A DNA stretch of 64,000 bases, from the NCBI GenBank assembly GCA_963205115.1, contig CAUJHV010000029.1:124001-188000 (forward strand), read 5' to 3'. A model generated the notes under the pieces. The model saw nothing but the letters and a program-made list of their open reading frames with translations, did not search any database and had not been told where the DNA came from. Shown here piece after piece: positions 45,727 to 55,145 of the stretch. The DNA is from Pseudomonadota bacterium (lineage in GTDB: Bacteria; Pseudomonadota; Gammaproteobacteria; Burkholderiales; Burkholderiaceae_C). Made by a program: the position numbers and the translations under genes. Each line of letters begins with the position of its first letter. Positions within the stretch are counted from its first letter, which is position 1.

Positions 45727-46206
45727 ATGCGAACAAAGGCGCCCGTACTGCAACTGGATGCGATCGACCGACACATCCTCGGGCAGCTCCAGAACGATGC
45801 CAAAGTCAGCAACCAGGAGCTGGCACAACGTGTGCACCTCTCGCCGTCGGCCTGCCTGCGGCGCGTGAAGCAGCTCGAGGACGCGGGCGTGATCGCGCGC
45901 TACGTGGCGCTGCTGAACCCGCGCGCCATCGGCGCCGGCGGCACGAGCTTCACGATCATCAACCTGGAGTCCATGAGCAACGAGCAGCTCGAAGCCTTCG
46001 AGCAGGCCGTGCGCGACGAGCCGCGGGTGCTGGACTGTTATTACGTGGCCGGGGCCAACGATTACCTGATCCGCTTCGCGTACCGCGACGCGGAGGACCT
46101 CGAGCATTTCCATGCCGAGATCCTGATGCGCCTGCCCGGCGTGGTGCGCTCGAACTCCATGATGGTGCTGCGCACCGTCAAGAAGACCACCGCGCTGCCC
46201 CTTTGA
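45727..46206 (+). CDS. Lrp/AsnC family transcriptional regulator
   Basis: LDAIDRHILGQLQNDAKVSNQELAQRVHLSPSACLRRVKQLEDAGVIARYVALLNPRAIG. Confidence 0.93.
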   Translation: MRTKAPVLQLDAIDRHILGQLQNDAKVSNQELAQRVHLSPSACLRRVKQLEDAGVIARYVALLNPRAIGAGGTSFTIINLESMSNEQLEAFEQAVRDEPRVLDCYYVAGANDYLIRFAYRDAEDLEHFHAEILMRLPGVVRSNSMMVLRTVKKTTALPL

Positions 46207-46262
46207 ACGAGAAGCGCGGCGGCTGACCGGCTGATCGGGCCGCGACGGTCACGCCGCGGGCG

Positions 46263-46799
46263 TCAGTGGCCTGCGGCGGTGCGCTGCGCGGCGGCAGCGT
46301 CTTCGAGCGTCTGGCGGCGGCGCGCCTCGGGGTAGATCAGAGACTCTTCCAGCGCGATGTGGTCGCGGTAGAGCTGCTCGAAGACCGGCAGCGCGGCGCG
46401 CAGCATGTCGACGTCGTACCAGGTGAAGCCGTTGATCACGGCCTCGAGCTGCGGCTCGAGCTCCAGCCAGTCTTCCTCGAGCCAGCCATGGTCCTGCTGC
46501 AGGCGGATGATGTGCTGCACCAGTTCGGCATCGCCGGACTTCACCAGGTTCGGGAAGATCAGCCGCTCTTCGGCGGCATGGTGGTTGCGCGCGTGCGTGG
46601 TGAAGAAGCGGCAGACCTTGCGCGACATCTCGCGCGTCTCGGGCGTCACGCCTTGCGCGTCGAGCGCGTCGACGAGCCGGTGCAGGTCGCCCAGCGCCAC
46701 CATGACGTCACGGTGCTCCGCGTCCAGCGCATCCAGCGCGGGAAGCGAAGGGCGGATGAAGCCATCGGCAGTGCGGGGCTTCTTGGCAGTCTTGCTCAT
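46263..46799 (-). CDS. hemerythrin HHE cation-binding domain protein
   Basis: LDALDAEHRDVMVALGDLHRL...FFTTHARNHHAAEERLIFPNL...LYRDHIALEESLIYPEA. Confidence 0.88.
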   Translation of the reverse strand: MSKTAKKPRTADGFIRPSLPALDALDAEHRDVMVALGDLHRLVDALDAQGVTPETREMSRKVCRFFTTHARNHHAAEERLIFPNLVKSGDAELVQHIIRLQQDHGWLEEDWLELEPQLEAVINGFTWYDVDMLRAALPVFEQLYRDHIALEESLIYPEARRRQTLEDAAAAQRTAAGH

Positions 46800-47075
46800 C
46801 GGGTGCTCCTTCCAGTCGTTGCTGCCCATTGTTCGCATGCAGCCCCGAACGACGTTGCGTTGCGTCAAGCGAGGGGTTGAGCTGGCACAGGCATGGCGCG
46901 TGCATGCGACGCCGACAGAGCTTCGGGCGCCTGACGGGCAACAGCCACAGCTTTCCACATGACGAAACGTTGTGCAGTGCAATGAAATGTCGATTGATGC
47001 AGCGCAACACGAAAACTCCACCAGGAAGGAAGATCTCTCGCATCATGAAACGACACGCGCAAGTGCTTGATTTCA

Positions 47076-47106
47076 TTGACCATCAACTTGTGTCTTCTAT
47101 AAGACA
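47076..47106 (+). promoter_or_regulatory. candidate sigma70 promoter of aceA with palindrome over the -10
   Basis: TTGACC-16 nt-TATAAG; TGTCTTCTATAAGACA (47091-47106) is 14/16 palindromic. Confidence 0.6.
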
Positions 47107-47204
47107 TAAGTCTCCACAAATGGCTTGCCGTCCCGTAGGCTTGAGCCCATTGACGAACCGAATTCCGCGTTCCCTGTTTCTTCCTTTCCATTGACCAGGA
47201 GCTT

Positions 47205-48524
47205 GTGATGACACAACTGACCCGTGAACAGCAGATTGCCGCCCTCGAGAAGGATTGGGCCGAGAACCCGCGCTGGAAGCTCGTCAAGCGCGGCTACAGC
47301 GCCGCGGACGTCGTGCGCCTGCGCGGCAGCCTGCAGCCCGAGTACACGCTGGCCAAGCGCGGTGCCGAGAAGCTGTGGACGCTGGTCAACGGCGCGGCCG
47401 CCAAGGGCTACGTGAATGCCTTCGGCGCCATCACCGCCGGCCAGGCCATGCAGCAGGCCAAGGCCGGCCTGGAGGCCGTGTACCTGTCGGGCTGGCAGGT
47501 CGCCGCCGACGGCAACACCAGCGAGACCATGTACCCCGACCAGTCGCTGTACGCGTACGACTCGGTGCCGACGATGGTTCGCCGCATCAACAACACCTTC
47601 AAGCGTGCCGACGAGATCCAGTGGAGCCGCGGCGTGGGCCCCGGCCACAAGGACTTCATCGACTACTTCCTGCCGATCGTGGCTGACGCGGAAGCCGGTT
47701 TCGGCGGCGTGCTCAACGCCTTCGAACTGATGAAGAACATGATCACGTCCGGCGCGGCCGGCGTGCACTTCGAAGACCAGCTCGCCGCGGTCAAGAAGTG
47801 CGGCCACATGGGTGGCAAGGTGCTGGTTCCCACGCAGGAAGCCTGCGAGAAGCTGATCGCCGCGCGCTTCGCCGCCGACGTGATGGGCGTGCCGACCATC
47901 GTGCTGGCCCGCACCGATGCGGAAGCCGCCAACCTGGTCACCAGCGACCATGACGCCAACGACAAGCCGTTCCTGACGGGCGAGCGCACGCCGGAAGGCT
48001 TCTACCGCGTGAAGAACGGCTTGGAGCAGGCCATCAGCCGCGGTGTGGCCTATGCGCCCTACGCCGACCTGGTGTGGTGCGAAACCGGCACGCCGGACCT
48101 GGGCTTCGCCCGTGAGTTTGCGCAGGCCGTGCACGCCAAGAGCCCGGGCAAGCTGCTGAGCTACAACTGCTCGCCCAGCTTCAACTGGAAGAAGAACCTG
48201 GACGACAAGACGATTGCCGCCTTCCAGGAAGAGCTGTCCGCGCTGGGCTACAAGTACCAGTTCATCACGCTGGCCGGCATCCACATCAACTGGTACAACA
48301 CGTTCCAGTTTGCCCACGCCTATGCCCGCGGCGAAGGCATGAAGCACTACGTCAACATGGTGCAGGAGCGCGAATTCGCCGCCCGCGAGCAGGGCTACAC
48401 CTTCGTGTCGCACCAGCAGGAAGTCGGCGCGGGTTACTTCGACGACGTGACCACCGTCATCCAGGGCGGCTCGTCCAGCGTCAAGGCGCTGACCGGCTCG
48501 ACGGAAGAAGAGCAGTTCCACTGA
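47205..48524 (+). CDS. aceA: isocitrate lyase
   Basis: [35 protein letters not shown]...[16 protein letters not shown]-type active site ([16 protein letters not shown]). Confidence 0.97.
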   Translation: MMTQLTREQQIAALEKDWAENPRWKLVKRGYSAADVVRLRGSLQPEYTLAKRGAEKLWTLVNGAAAKGYVNAFGAITAGQAMQQAKAGLEAVYLSGWQVAADGNTSETMYPDQSLYAYDSVPTMVRRINNTFKRADEIQWSRGVGPGHKDFIDYFLPIVADAEAGFGGVLNAFELMKNMITSGAAGVHFEDQLAAVKKCGHMGGKVLVPTQEACEKLIAARFAADVMGVPTIVLARTDAEAANLVTSDHDANDKPFLTGERTPEGFYRVKNGLEQAISRGVAYAPYADLVWCETGTPDLGFAREFAQAVHAKSPGKLLSYNCSPSFNWKKNLDDKTIAAFQEELSALGYKYQFITLAGIHINWYNTFQFAHAYARGEGMKHYVNMVQEREFAAREQGYTFVSHQQEVGAGYFDDVTTVIQGGSSSVKALTGSTEEEQFH

Positions 48525-48588
48525 CCAGACTGCCGGCCGGTGCTCGTGGCGCGATCCGCCGCGACCCCGGCCGCTGATGGTCCGCAAG

Positions 48589-48613
48589 AAGCCCGGCCTT
48601 GGCCGGGCTTTGT
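48589..48613 (+). terminator. intrinsic-type terminator downstream of aceA
   Basis: AAGCCCGGCCTTGGCCGGGCTTT followed by T-rich tgtcgttt. Confidence 0.7.
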
Positions 48614-48726
48614 CGTTTGGGGCGGCGCTTGCGCACCCACGCCTGCGTGTCCGCGCCCCGCAAGAGCGGCCGACACACGCCGAGCGAATGCGGTGACCGC
48701 TCAAGTTGCTTCGGCCGAGGACCGAA

Positions 48727-48769
48727 ACGTGCGGAGCAGGGGACTCCTTCAGTCCCCTGTTCCGCACGT
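48727..48769. repeat. 19-bp-arm inverted repeat (one G-U pair), 5-nt loop
   Basis: ACGTGCGGAGCAGGGGACT ccttc AGTCCCCTGTTCCGCACGT. Confidence 0.95.
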
Positions 48770-48806
48770 GCAGAACCCGTCCTTGCCCGAACCGCCCTTA
48801 CCGCCG

Positions 48807-50654
48807 ATGCCAGCGCACCAGGCTGGCACCCGCGTGGCGGTCGATCCGGCGGTCGCGGAACCGGACGGGTGCCCACAGACCGTCGACCAGGCGCTGGAAT
48901 GGGTGCTGACCGATCCCGTGCGCGCCATCGCGGCAGCCGACCGCGTGCACGCCGCTGCCGGCCCACAGGGCGACGAGGCGCTCGCCGCGCAGGCCCTGCT
49001 GGTGCGCGCCCTGGCGTGCCTGCGAGCCGGTGACGAAGCGGGCTCGCACGCAGCCCTGACGCAGGCCGATCGTCTGCCCGCCTGCGCGTCCGACCCGCGT
49101 TCTGCAGGACTGCGCCAACACATGCAGGCGCAGCTGTTGCGCCTGGAAGGCCACAACGAGGCCGCGCGGTCGGTGCTGGCCGCCTTGCACGGACATGCCG
49201 AAGGGCGCCCGACCATCGACGCCTTCCATACCGTCATCACGCTGGGCATCGTGCAGGGCATGCTGGAGCGCATCGACGAGTCGTTGGCGAGCTTCTATGC
49301 CGCGCTGGACCTGGCGCGCTCGATCGGCGGCCTGCCGCTCGAGGTGAACGCGCTGAACAATCTCGGCGCACAACAGCTGGACCTGCACAACCTGGACGAC
49401 GCGCTGCCCATGCTGCGGCAATCGCTGGGCGGGGCGTTGCGGCTGGAATCCCGTCGACTGGAGATCTTCGCTGCCGGGAATCTCGTGCAGTGCCTGTGCG
49501 CCATGGGCCAGGCGGGCGAGGCACTGGCGCTGGCCAGACAGCACCTGATTCCGGTGATACGCGGGGACGACCCGCCGTCGCTGCACCGCGACGAGGAGAT
49601 CGCCAATGCGCTGATGGACAACGGCCTGCATCACGAGGCCGCGGCCTACCTGCGCCGCGAGGCCCGCACCGACGTGCTGACCAACCCGACCACCGCCACC
49701 CGCGCCTGGCTGCAGGCCCGGCTGCTGCTTGCCGAAGGCCAGCCCCGCGAGGCGCTGGAACTGTGCCTGTCGCTATGGCACCTGATGGACGACGACAGCG
49801 TGATGCCGGCCGACCGTTTGCGGCTGTGCGAGTTCACCGCCGAACTGGCTGCGCAGTGCGACGAACACCGCACGGCCTACGTCTGGCTGCGCCGCGCCCA
49901 CGGCCTGAAGGAACAGCTGCTGGGTCGCGCGGCGCGTGCCCGCTTCGTCAGCCTGCAGATCGAACATGACTTGCGCGGCGCGCGCCGGGAACGCGACACC
50001 GCCCAGGCAGCGGCCCACCAGCAGGCCATGGCCAACGCGGCATTGCAGCAGCAGATCGCGGCCAACGAGGCGTTGCAGGGGCGCTTGCGTGCCCTGGCGC
50101 TGGAAGATCCGCTCACCGGCCTGGGCAACCGCCGTCAGCTGATGCAGTGGGGAGCCGAGCTGATCGAACAGGCCCGCGGCACGGGGCAGACGGTCGCGGT
50201 GGCCTTGTGCGACATGGACCACTTCAAGCGCATCAACGATCAGCATGGCCACGACGCCGGCGACCAGGTCCTCAAGGCCTTCGCCGGGCTGGCGCGCCTG
50301 GCGCTGCGGCCCAACGACCTGTGCTGCCGATTGGGAGGCGAGGAGTTCGCGGTGCTGATGCCCGGCGCAACCGAGGAGGTGGCCGCGCGACGGTTACAGG
50401 CCCTGCTGGCCGAATTCACGAAGCTGCCATTCGTGGGTGCGGCCGGCGCGGCGTTCGCGGCCAGCTTCTCCGCCGGGGTGTGTGAATGCGGTGTCGCCGG
50501 GGAGAACCTGCCGCTGCAGGCCCTCCTGGCGCGCGCCGACCAGCGCTTGTACAGCGCCAAGGAAGCCGGCCGCAGCCGCGTGTGCGCCCGCACGCCACCC
50601 GAAGCGCCAGGCGCCGCAGCGGACTACATCGAATCGGCCAGCATCGCGCGGTAG
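48807..50654 (+). CDS. TPR-like repeat protein with C-terminal GGDEF diguanylate cyclase domain
   Basis: LEDPLTGLGNRRQLMQWG...VALCDMDHFKRINDQHGHDAGDQVL...LRPNDLCCRLGGEEFAVLMPGA; start uncertain (ORF opens at 48540). Confidence 0.88.
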   Translation: MPAHQAGTRVAVDPAVAEPDGCPQTVDQALEWVLTDPVRAIAAADRVHAAAGPQGDEALAAQALLVRALACLRAGDEAGSHAALTQADRLPACASDPRSAGLRQHMQAQLLRLEGHNEAARSVLAALHGHAEGRPTIDAFHTVITLGIVQGMLERIDESLASFYAALDLARSIGGLPLEVNALNNLGAQQLDLHNLDDALPMLRQSLGGALRLESRRLEIFAAGNLVQCLCAMGQAGEALALARQHLIPVIRGDDPPSLHRDEEIANALMDNGLHHEAAAYLRREARTDVLTNPTTATRAWLQARLLLAEGQPREALELCLSLWHLMDDDSVMPADRLRLCEFTAELAAQCDEHRTAYVWLRRAHGLKEQLLGRAARARFVSLQIEHDLRGARRERDTAQAAAHQQAMANAALQQQIAANEALQGRLRALALEDPLTGLGNRRQLMQWGAELIEQARGTGQTVAVALCDMDHFKRINDQHGHDAGDQVLKAFAGLARLALRPNDLCCRLGGEEFAVLMPGATEEVAARRLQALLAEFTKLPFVGAAGAAFAASFSAGVCECGVAGENLPLQALLARADQRLYSAKEAGRSRVCARTPPEAPGAAADYIESASIAR

Positions 50655-51772
50655 TCGTCGCGCGTGGCGATGACCGGGTTGGTCTTGTGGCAGTGATCGG
50701 CCATCGCGCCGTCGATCACGCGCTCGAACAGGTCTTCGCTCACACCCATCGCACGCAGGCCCGAGGGCAGGCCCAGCTGCGCATTCATCTCGCGCAGCGC
50801 CTCGGCCACCTCGGTGCCGCGGCTGTCGCAGCCGGGCAGGCCCATGGCCTGGGCCATGCGCGACAGGCGGTGCTCGCGCTGGATCGAATCGGCCGCGGCA
50901 TTGAAACGCACCACCGCGGGCAGGAACATCGCGTTGAGCGTGCCGTGGTGCAGCCGCGGGTTCACCCCGCCCAGGCTGTGGCTGAGCGAATGCACGCAGC
51001 CCAGGCCTTTCTGGAAGGCCATCGCGCCCTGGGCGCTGGCGCTCATCATGTTCCAGCGCGCGTCGCGGTCGCTGCCATCGCGCGTGGCGCGCTGGATGTG
51101 CGACCAGCCGCGCCACAGGCCGTCGAGCGCAATGCCGTCGGCCGGCGGGTTGACGGCCGGCGCCATGAAGGTCTCCATGCAATGCGCGATGGCGTCCATG
51201 CCGGTGGCTGCGGTCAGCATCGGCGGCAGGCCCAGCGTCAAGGCGGGGTCCAGCAGCGCGGCGCGTGGCATCAGGTGCCAGGAATGGAAGCCCAGCTTGC
51301 GGCCGTCGTCGACGATGAGGATGGATCCGCGCGCCACTTCGCTGCCGGTGCCTGCCGTCGTGGGCACGGCGATCAGCGGCAGCACGGCTTCGGTGATGCG
51401 CGGGCTGCCGCCTTCGATGGTGGCGTAGGTCTTCAGCGGGCCCTCGTGCGTGGCGGCGATGGCCACGCCCTTGGCCAGGTCGATGCTCGAGCCGCCGCCC
51501 ACGGCGATCAGGCCGTCGCAATGTTGTGCGCGCAGCACCTCCAGCGCGGCGCGCACGCCCGCCTCGGTCGGGTTGGACGGCGTGCCGTCGAAGACCGCGT
51601 GCGGCAGATCGCCCAGCGCCGCTACCGCTTGCGCCAGCACACCGGCCGCGCGCACACCCGCGTCGGTGACGATCAGCGGCCGCGTGATGCCCACCCGCGC
51701 GCATTCGCCGGGCAGCAGGTTGACCACACCGAAGTCGATGTGGATCTGCGTGAGGTATTGGATGAAGGCCAT
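50624..51772 (-). CDS. iron-containing alcohol dehydrogenase
   Basis: GLIAVGGGSSIDLAKGVAIAATHEGPLKTY...PTTAGTGSEVARGSI...DAIAHCMETFMAP. Confidence 0.93.
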   Translation of the reverse strand: MAFIQYLTQIHIDFGVVNLLPGECARVGITRPLIVTDAGVRAAGVLAQAVAALGDLPHAVFDGTPSNPTEAGVRAALEVLRAQHCDGLIAVGGGSSIDLAKGVAIAATHEGPLKTYATIEGGSPRITEAVLPLIAVPTTAGTGSEVARGSILIVDDGRKLGFHSWHLMPRAALLDPALTLGLPPMLTAATGMDAIAHCMETFMAPAVNPPADGIALDGLWRGWSHIQRATRDGSDRDARWNMMSASAQGAMAFQKGLGCVHSLSHSLGGVNPRLHHGTLNAMFLPAVVRFNAAADSIQREHRLSRMAQAMGLPGCDSRGTEVAEALREMNAQLGLPSGLRAMGVSEDLFERVIDGAMADHCHKTNPVIATRDDYRAMLADSM

Positions 51773-51992
51773 GGAGAAGGTCCTGAAGGTCGATCGAACG
51801 GCGTCCACGCAGGCCCGGGCGACGCCACGCGCGTCGCGCGCCGTCGGCAGACTTGAGGTGCCGACAGACGAGCGCGCGCCACATGGGACGGGGTCGGCTC
51901 GGTCCTGCGAGCCGGTCAGTATGCCCCGGCATACTGTGCAGGCCCATCGCCGTTTTCCTGCGACCCCACCACCGCAAACCTGCGAGCCACCC

Positions 51993-52943
51993 GTGGCCCA
52001 ACACCTGCTCACCCCGCGCATGGCTGGCGTGCTGGACCGTGTCCGGCGTGCGCGGCACCCGCCGATGCACGTGATGACGCCCGACGAGGCGCGCCGCCAC
52101 TACACCGCCGCCGCCGAGGTGCTGGACCTGCCGCGCGCGCCGCTGGCACGCGTCGAGGACCTCACGATGGTGGCCGCCGACGGCAGCGCGATGCGCGCGC
52201 GGCTGTATGCGGTCTCCAACGAGCGCCTGCCCGTGCTGCTGTACCTGCATGGCGGCGGCTTCGTCGTCGGCAACCTCGAGACACACGACTCGCTGTGCCG
52301 GCAGATCGCCAAGCGCGCCGGCTGCGCCGTGCTGGCTGTGGACTACCGCCTCGCGCCCGAGCACCGGTTTCCGGCAGCGGTCGACGATGCCTGGGCGGCC
52401 TTCCAGGCGTTGCCGGCACTGGCGCAAGGGCTGGGCCTGGACCACACGCGGCTGGCCGTGGGGGGTGACAGCGCCGGTGGCACGCTGGCCGCGGTGGTGG
52501 CGCTGATGGCCCGCGATGCCGGAGCGCACCTGGCCCTGCAACTGCTCGTCACACCCGGCACGGGCGCGCACGCGGACACGCCCTCGCACCGCCTGTTCGC
52601 CCAGGGTTTTCTGATCGAACGCGCGACGATCGAGTGGTTCTTCGATCACACGCTGCCGCGGCAGCAGCGCACCGACTGGCGCTTCGCGCCGCTGGAAGTG
52701 CCCGAGGTGGATGGCGTTGCGCCGGCATTCGTCGTCCTGGCCGAATGCGACCCGGTCGTCGACGAAGGCCTGGCCTACGCCGACCGCCTGCGTGCCGCAG
52801 GCGTGCCGGTCGAGCTGGAACTCGCGCGCGGCGTGACCCACGATTTCATCAAGATGGGCCGCGTGCTGCCCGAGGCCAGCCACGCCTTGGACGCCATCGC
52901 GGCCGCCCTGCAAACCGCATTTTCCGGAGACCCCTCACGATGA
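51993..52943 (+). CDS. alpha/beta hydrolase (HSL family)
   Basis: LLYLHGGGFVVGNLETHDSLCRQIAKRAGCAVLAVDYRLAPEHRFPAAVDDAW; GGDSAGGTLAAVV; GTG start inferred. Confidence 0.9.
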   Translation: MAQHLLTPRMAGVLDRVRRARHPPMHVMTPDEARRHYTAAAEVLDLPRAPLARVEDLTMVAADGSAMRARLYAVSNERLPVLLYLHGGGFVVGNLETHDSLCRQIAKRAGCAVLAVDYRLAPEHRFPAAVDDAWAAFQALPALAQGLGLDHTRLAVGGDSAGGTLAAVVALMARDAGAHLALQLLVTPGTGAHADTPSHRLFAQGFLIERATIEWFFDHTLPRQQRTDWRFAPLEVPEVDGVAPAFVVLAECDPVVDEGLAYADRLRAAGVPVELELARGVTHDFIKMGRVLPEASHALDAIAAALQTAFSGDPSR

Positions 52944-53797
52944 AACGCACCGCCTTCCGCTTCTTCGACCGCCTGCGTGTGCGCTGGGCCGAGGTCGACA
53001 TGCAGAAGATCGTCTTCAACGCCCATTACCTGATGTATGTCGACACCGCCGTGGCCGGCTACTGGCGCGCGATGGCGCTGCCGTACCACGAGACCATGGA
53101 GGCGCTCGAAGGCGACCTGTACGTGCGCAAGGCGACGCTGGAATACCTGGGCTCGGCGCGCTACGACGACCAGATCGACGTGGGCATCCGCTGCGAGCGC
53201 ATCGGCACCTCGTCGATCCTGCTGCAGACCGCCGTCTTCCGCGCGGAAACCGCGCTGGTGACGGGCGAACTGGTCTACGTCTTCGCCGACCCGGCCACGC
53301 AGACTTCCAAGCCCGTGCCGCCGCCGCTGCGTGCGCTGTTCGAGGCCTTCGAAGCCGGCGAGCCGATGGCACAGGTGCAGGTCGGCCGCTGGAACGAACT
53401 CGGGCGCCAGGCGCACCCGCTGCGCAAGGCCGTGTTCGTCGACGAGCAGAAGATCCCGGCCGAGCTCGAATGGGACGAAGCCGACGCCACCGCCGCGCAC
53501 GCCGTGGCCACCAACCGCATGGGCATCGCGCTGGCCACGGGGCGGCTGGTCGACGTGGGCCAGGGCGTGGGCAAGATCGGCCGCATGGCCGTGCGCCAGG
53601 ACATGCGCGGCAGCCGCGTGGGCCGCGCGGTGCTCGACGCGCTGGTGGCCCATGCCCGCGCGCAGGGCCTGCGCGGCGTGCTTCTGCATGCGCAGCTGTC
53701 GGCTGCCGGCTTCTACGCCCGGGCGGGTTTCACATCGCAAGGGCCGGTGTTCGAGGAAGCCGGCATCGCGCACCAGGAGATGGTGCTGGCCTTGTGA
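52940..53797 (+). CDS. fusion protein: YbgC/FadM-type hotdog acyl-CoA thioesterase + GNAT acetyltransferase
   Basis: VRWAEVDMQKIVFNAHYLMYVDTAVAGYWR (hotdog) then RKAVFVDEQKIPAELEWDEAD...IGRMAVRQDMRGSRVGRAVLDALVAHARAQG (GNAT). Confidence 0.88.
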   Translation: MKRTAFRFFDRLRVRWAEVDMQKIVFNAHYLMYVDTAVAGYWRAMALPYHETMEALEGDLYVRKATLEYLGSARYDDQIDVGIRCERIGTSSILLQTAVFRAETALVTGELVYVFADPATQTSKPVPPPLRALFEAFEAGEPMAQVQVGRWNELGRQAHPLRKAVFVDEQKIPAELEWDEADATAAHAVATNRMGIALATGRLVDVGQGVGKIGRMAVRQDMRGSRVGRAVLDALVAHARAQGLRGVLLHAQLSAAGFYARAGFTSQGPVFEEAGIAHQEMVLAL

Positions 53798-53825
53798 GGC
53801 GGCACGCCGGTGCGCGCGGCGCCGA

Positions 53826-54131
53826 TCAGCCCGGCGACGGGTCGTCGGCCGGCCAGAAAGCTTCGACCATGCGCGGCGAATCCAGCAAACCCGCGAGCGC
53901 GGCCTCGGCCTGCGCCGCGATCGCGGTTTCGAGCGCCGTGTCCACGCCACCGGGATGCCGGTAGATCTCCATCAGCGTGCTGCGGCCGTCTGCCGCGGGC
54001 GCGCGCCGCAGAAGCCGGGCATCGAGTCCGGGCCATTGCGCGCGCAAGCGGGCCTGAAGTGCGTGTGCCGCCGCCTGCGCGTCGGGCGCACGGCGCGTCT
54101 TCCAGTACACGTACAGCTCGCGATCAGGCAT
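53826..54131 (-). CDS. DUF4936-like protein
   Basis: MPDRELYVYWKTRRAPDAQAAAHALQARLRAQWPGLDARLLRR...TLMEIYRHPGG. Confidence 0.7.
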   Translation of the reverse strand: MPDRELYVYWKTRRAPDAQAAAHALQARLRAQWPGLDARLLRRAPAADGRSTLMEIYRHPGGVDTALETAIAAQAEAALAGLLDSPRMVEAFWPADDPSPG

Positions 54132-54178
54132 GGGCGATACACCAAGGGCCGCGCGGCCTTGCGCCAGGGGTGCGTCGC

Positions 54179-55123
54179 TCAGGCCGCTTCGGCCGGCAGC
54201 GCGTAGGGCAGGGCAGTCGCGGCGAGCGCCTGGCCCTGCGCCGTGAACTGGCCGGGCGCCTCGCGCATCGCCAGTTTCAGTTCCACCAGCGCCGACCAGC
54301 CGCCACCCGGACGCGGCGCGGCCAAAACCACTTCACCGGCCGGTTGTTCGGGGTCGGACGAGTGGAAGACTTCCTGGCCAGGCTGCAGCGCCACCGGCGC
54401 ATCCATCGGCAGCATGCGGCGCTTGAGCGTGCCGCGGTACTGGCTGCGCGCCACGACTTCCTGGCCCGGATAACAGCCTTTCTGAAAATTCACGCCCCCG
54501 ACGAGTTCGAGGTTGATCATCTGCGGCACGAAGTGCTCGACCGTGGCGGCCACCACACGCGGCACCGCGCTGCGGACTTCCAGCCAGGCCCAGTGCGCGG
54601 CGTCCAGGGCCGGCAACGCCGGCGCGGCGGCGTCGGCCGGGGCCGCCAAGAGCCAGCGCGGCTGGCCTTCGGCATCGGGCAGGCGGATCCAGCGTGCGCC
54701 TTCGCGCTCGCCGCTGCGCCAGACCGGCGCGGCGGCGGCTTCAGCGCCGAGCCACGAACCGGCCGATGCACCTGCCAGGCCCCACAGCGCGGTACTTGCC
54801 GAGGCGTCGGACATCTTGCACTTCGCGCGCAGCACGAACATCGACAGCCGCTTGAGCGTGGGCGCCAGCAGATCGGCGCTGCAGGCCAGCGCCACGGTCT
54901 CGGGCGCGTCACGCCAGATCACGAAGCTGGCGAGCAAGCGCCCCTTGGCCGAACAATAGCCCGCCGGCCGCGCCTGGCCCGGCATCAGGCCTTGGACGTC
55001 CTGCGTCAGCTGGCCATGCAGGAAGCTGGCCGCATCGGGGCCCTGGGCCAGGATCAGGCCCCAATCGGCGAGCCGCAGCGCGCCGGCCATGCCCATCGCG
55101 GGCGTCGAAAAGGTCTCTGACAT
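54179..55123 (-). CDS. ygfZ: YgfZ/GcvT folate-binding family protein
   Basis: [13 protein letters not shown]...[28 protein letters not shown] signature. Confidence 0.92.
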   Translation of the reverse strand: MSETFSTPAMGMAGALRLADWGLILAQGPDAASFLHGQLTQDVQGLMPGQARPAGYCSAKGRLLASFVIWRDAPETVALACSADLLAPTLKRLSMFVLRAKCKMSDASASTALWGLAGASAGSWLGAEAAAAPVWRSGEREGARWIRLPDAEGQPRWLLAAPADAAAPALPALDAAHWAWLEVRSAVPRVVAATVEHFVPQMINLELVGGVNFQKGCYPGQEVVARSQYRGTLKRRMLPMDAPVALQPGQEVFHSSDPEQPAGEVVLAAPRPGGGWSALVELKLAMREAPGQFTAQGQALAATALPYALPAEAA

Positions 55124-55145
55124 CGGCTCATTATCATCAGCGCCC

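Noticed and set aside
48690-48730. Sigma28-like flagellar promoter (CTCAAGTT...GCCGAGGA) before the GGDEF gene
   Set aside because: Spacing between boxes (6 bp) is far from the expected range and the -10 box deviates.
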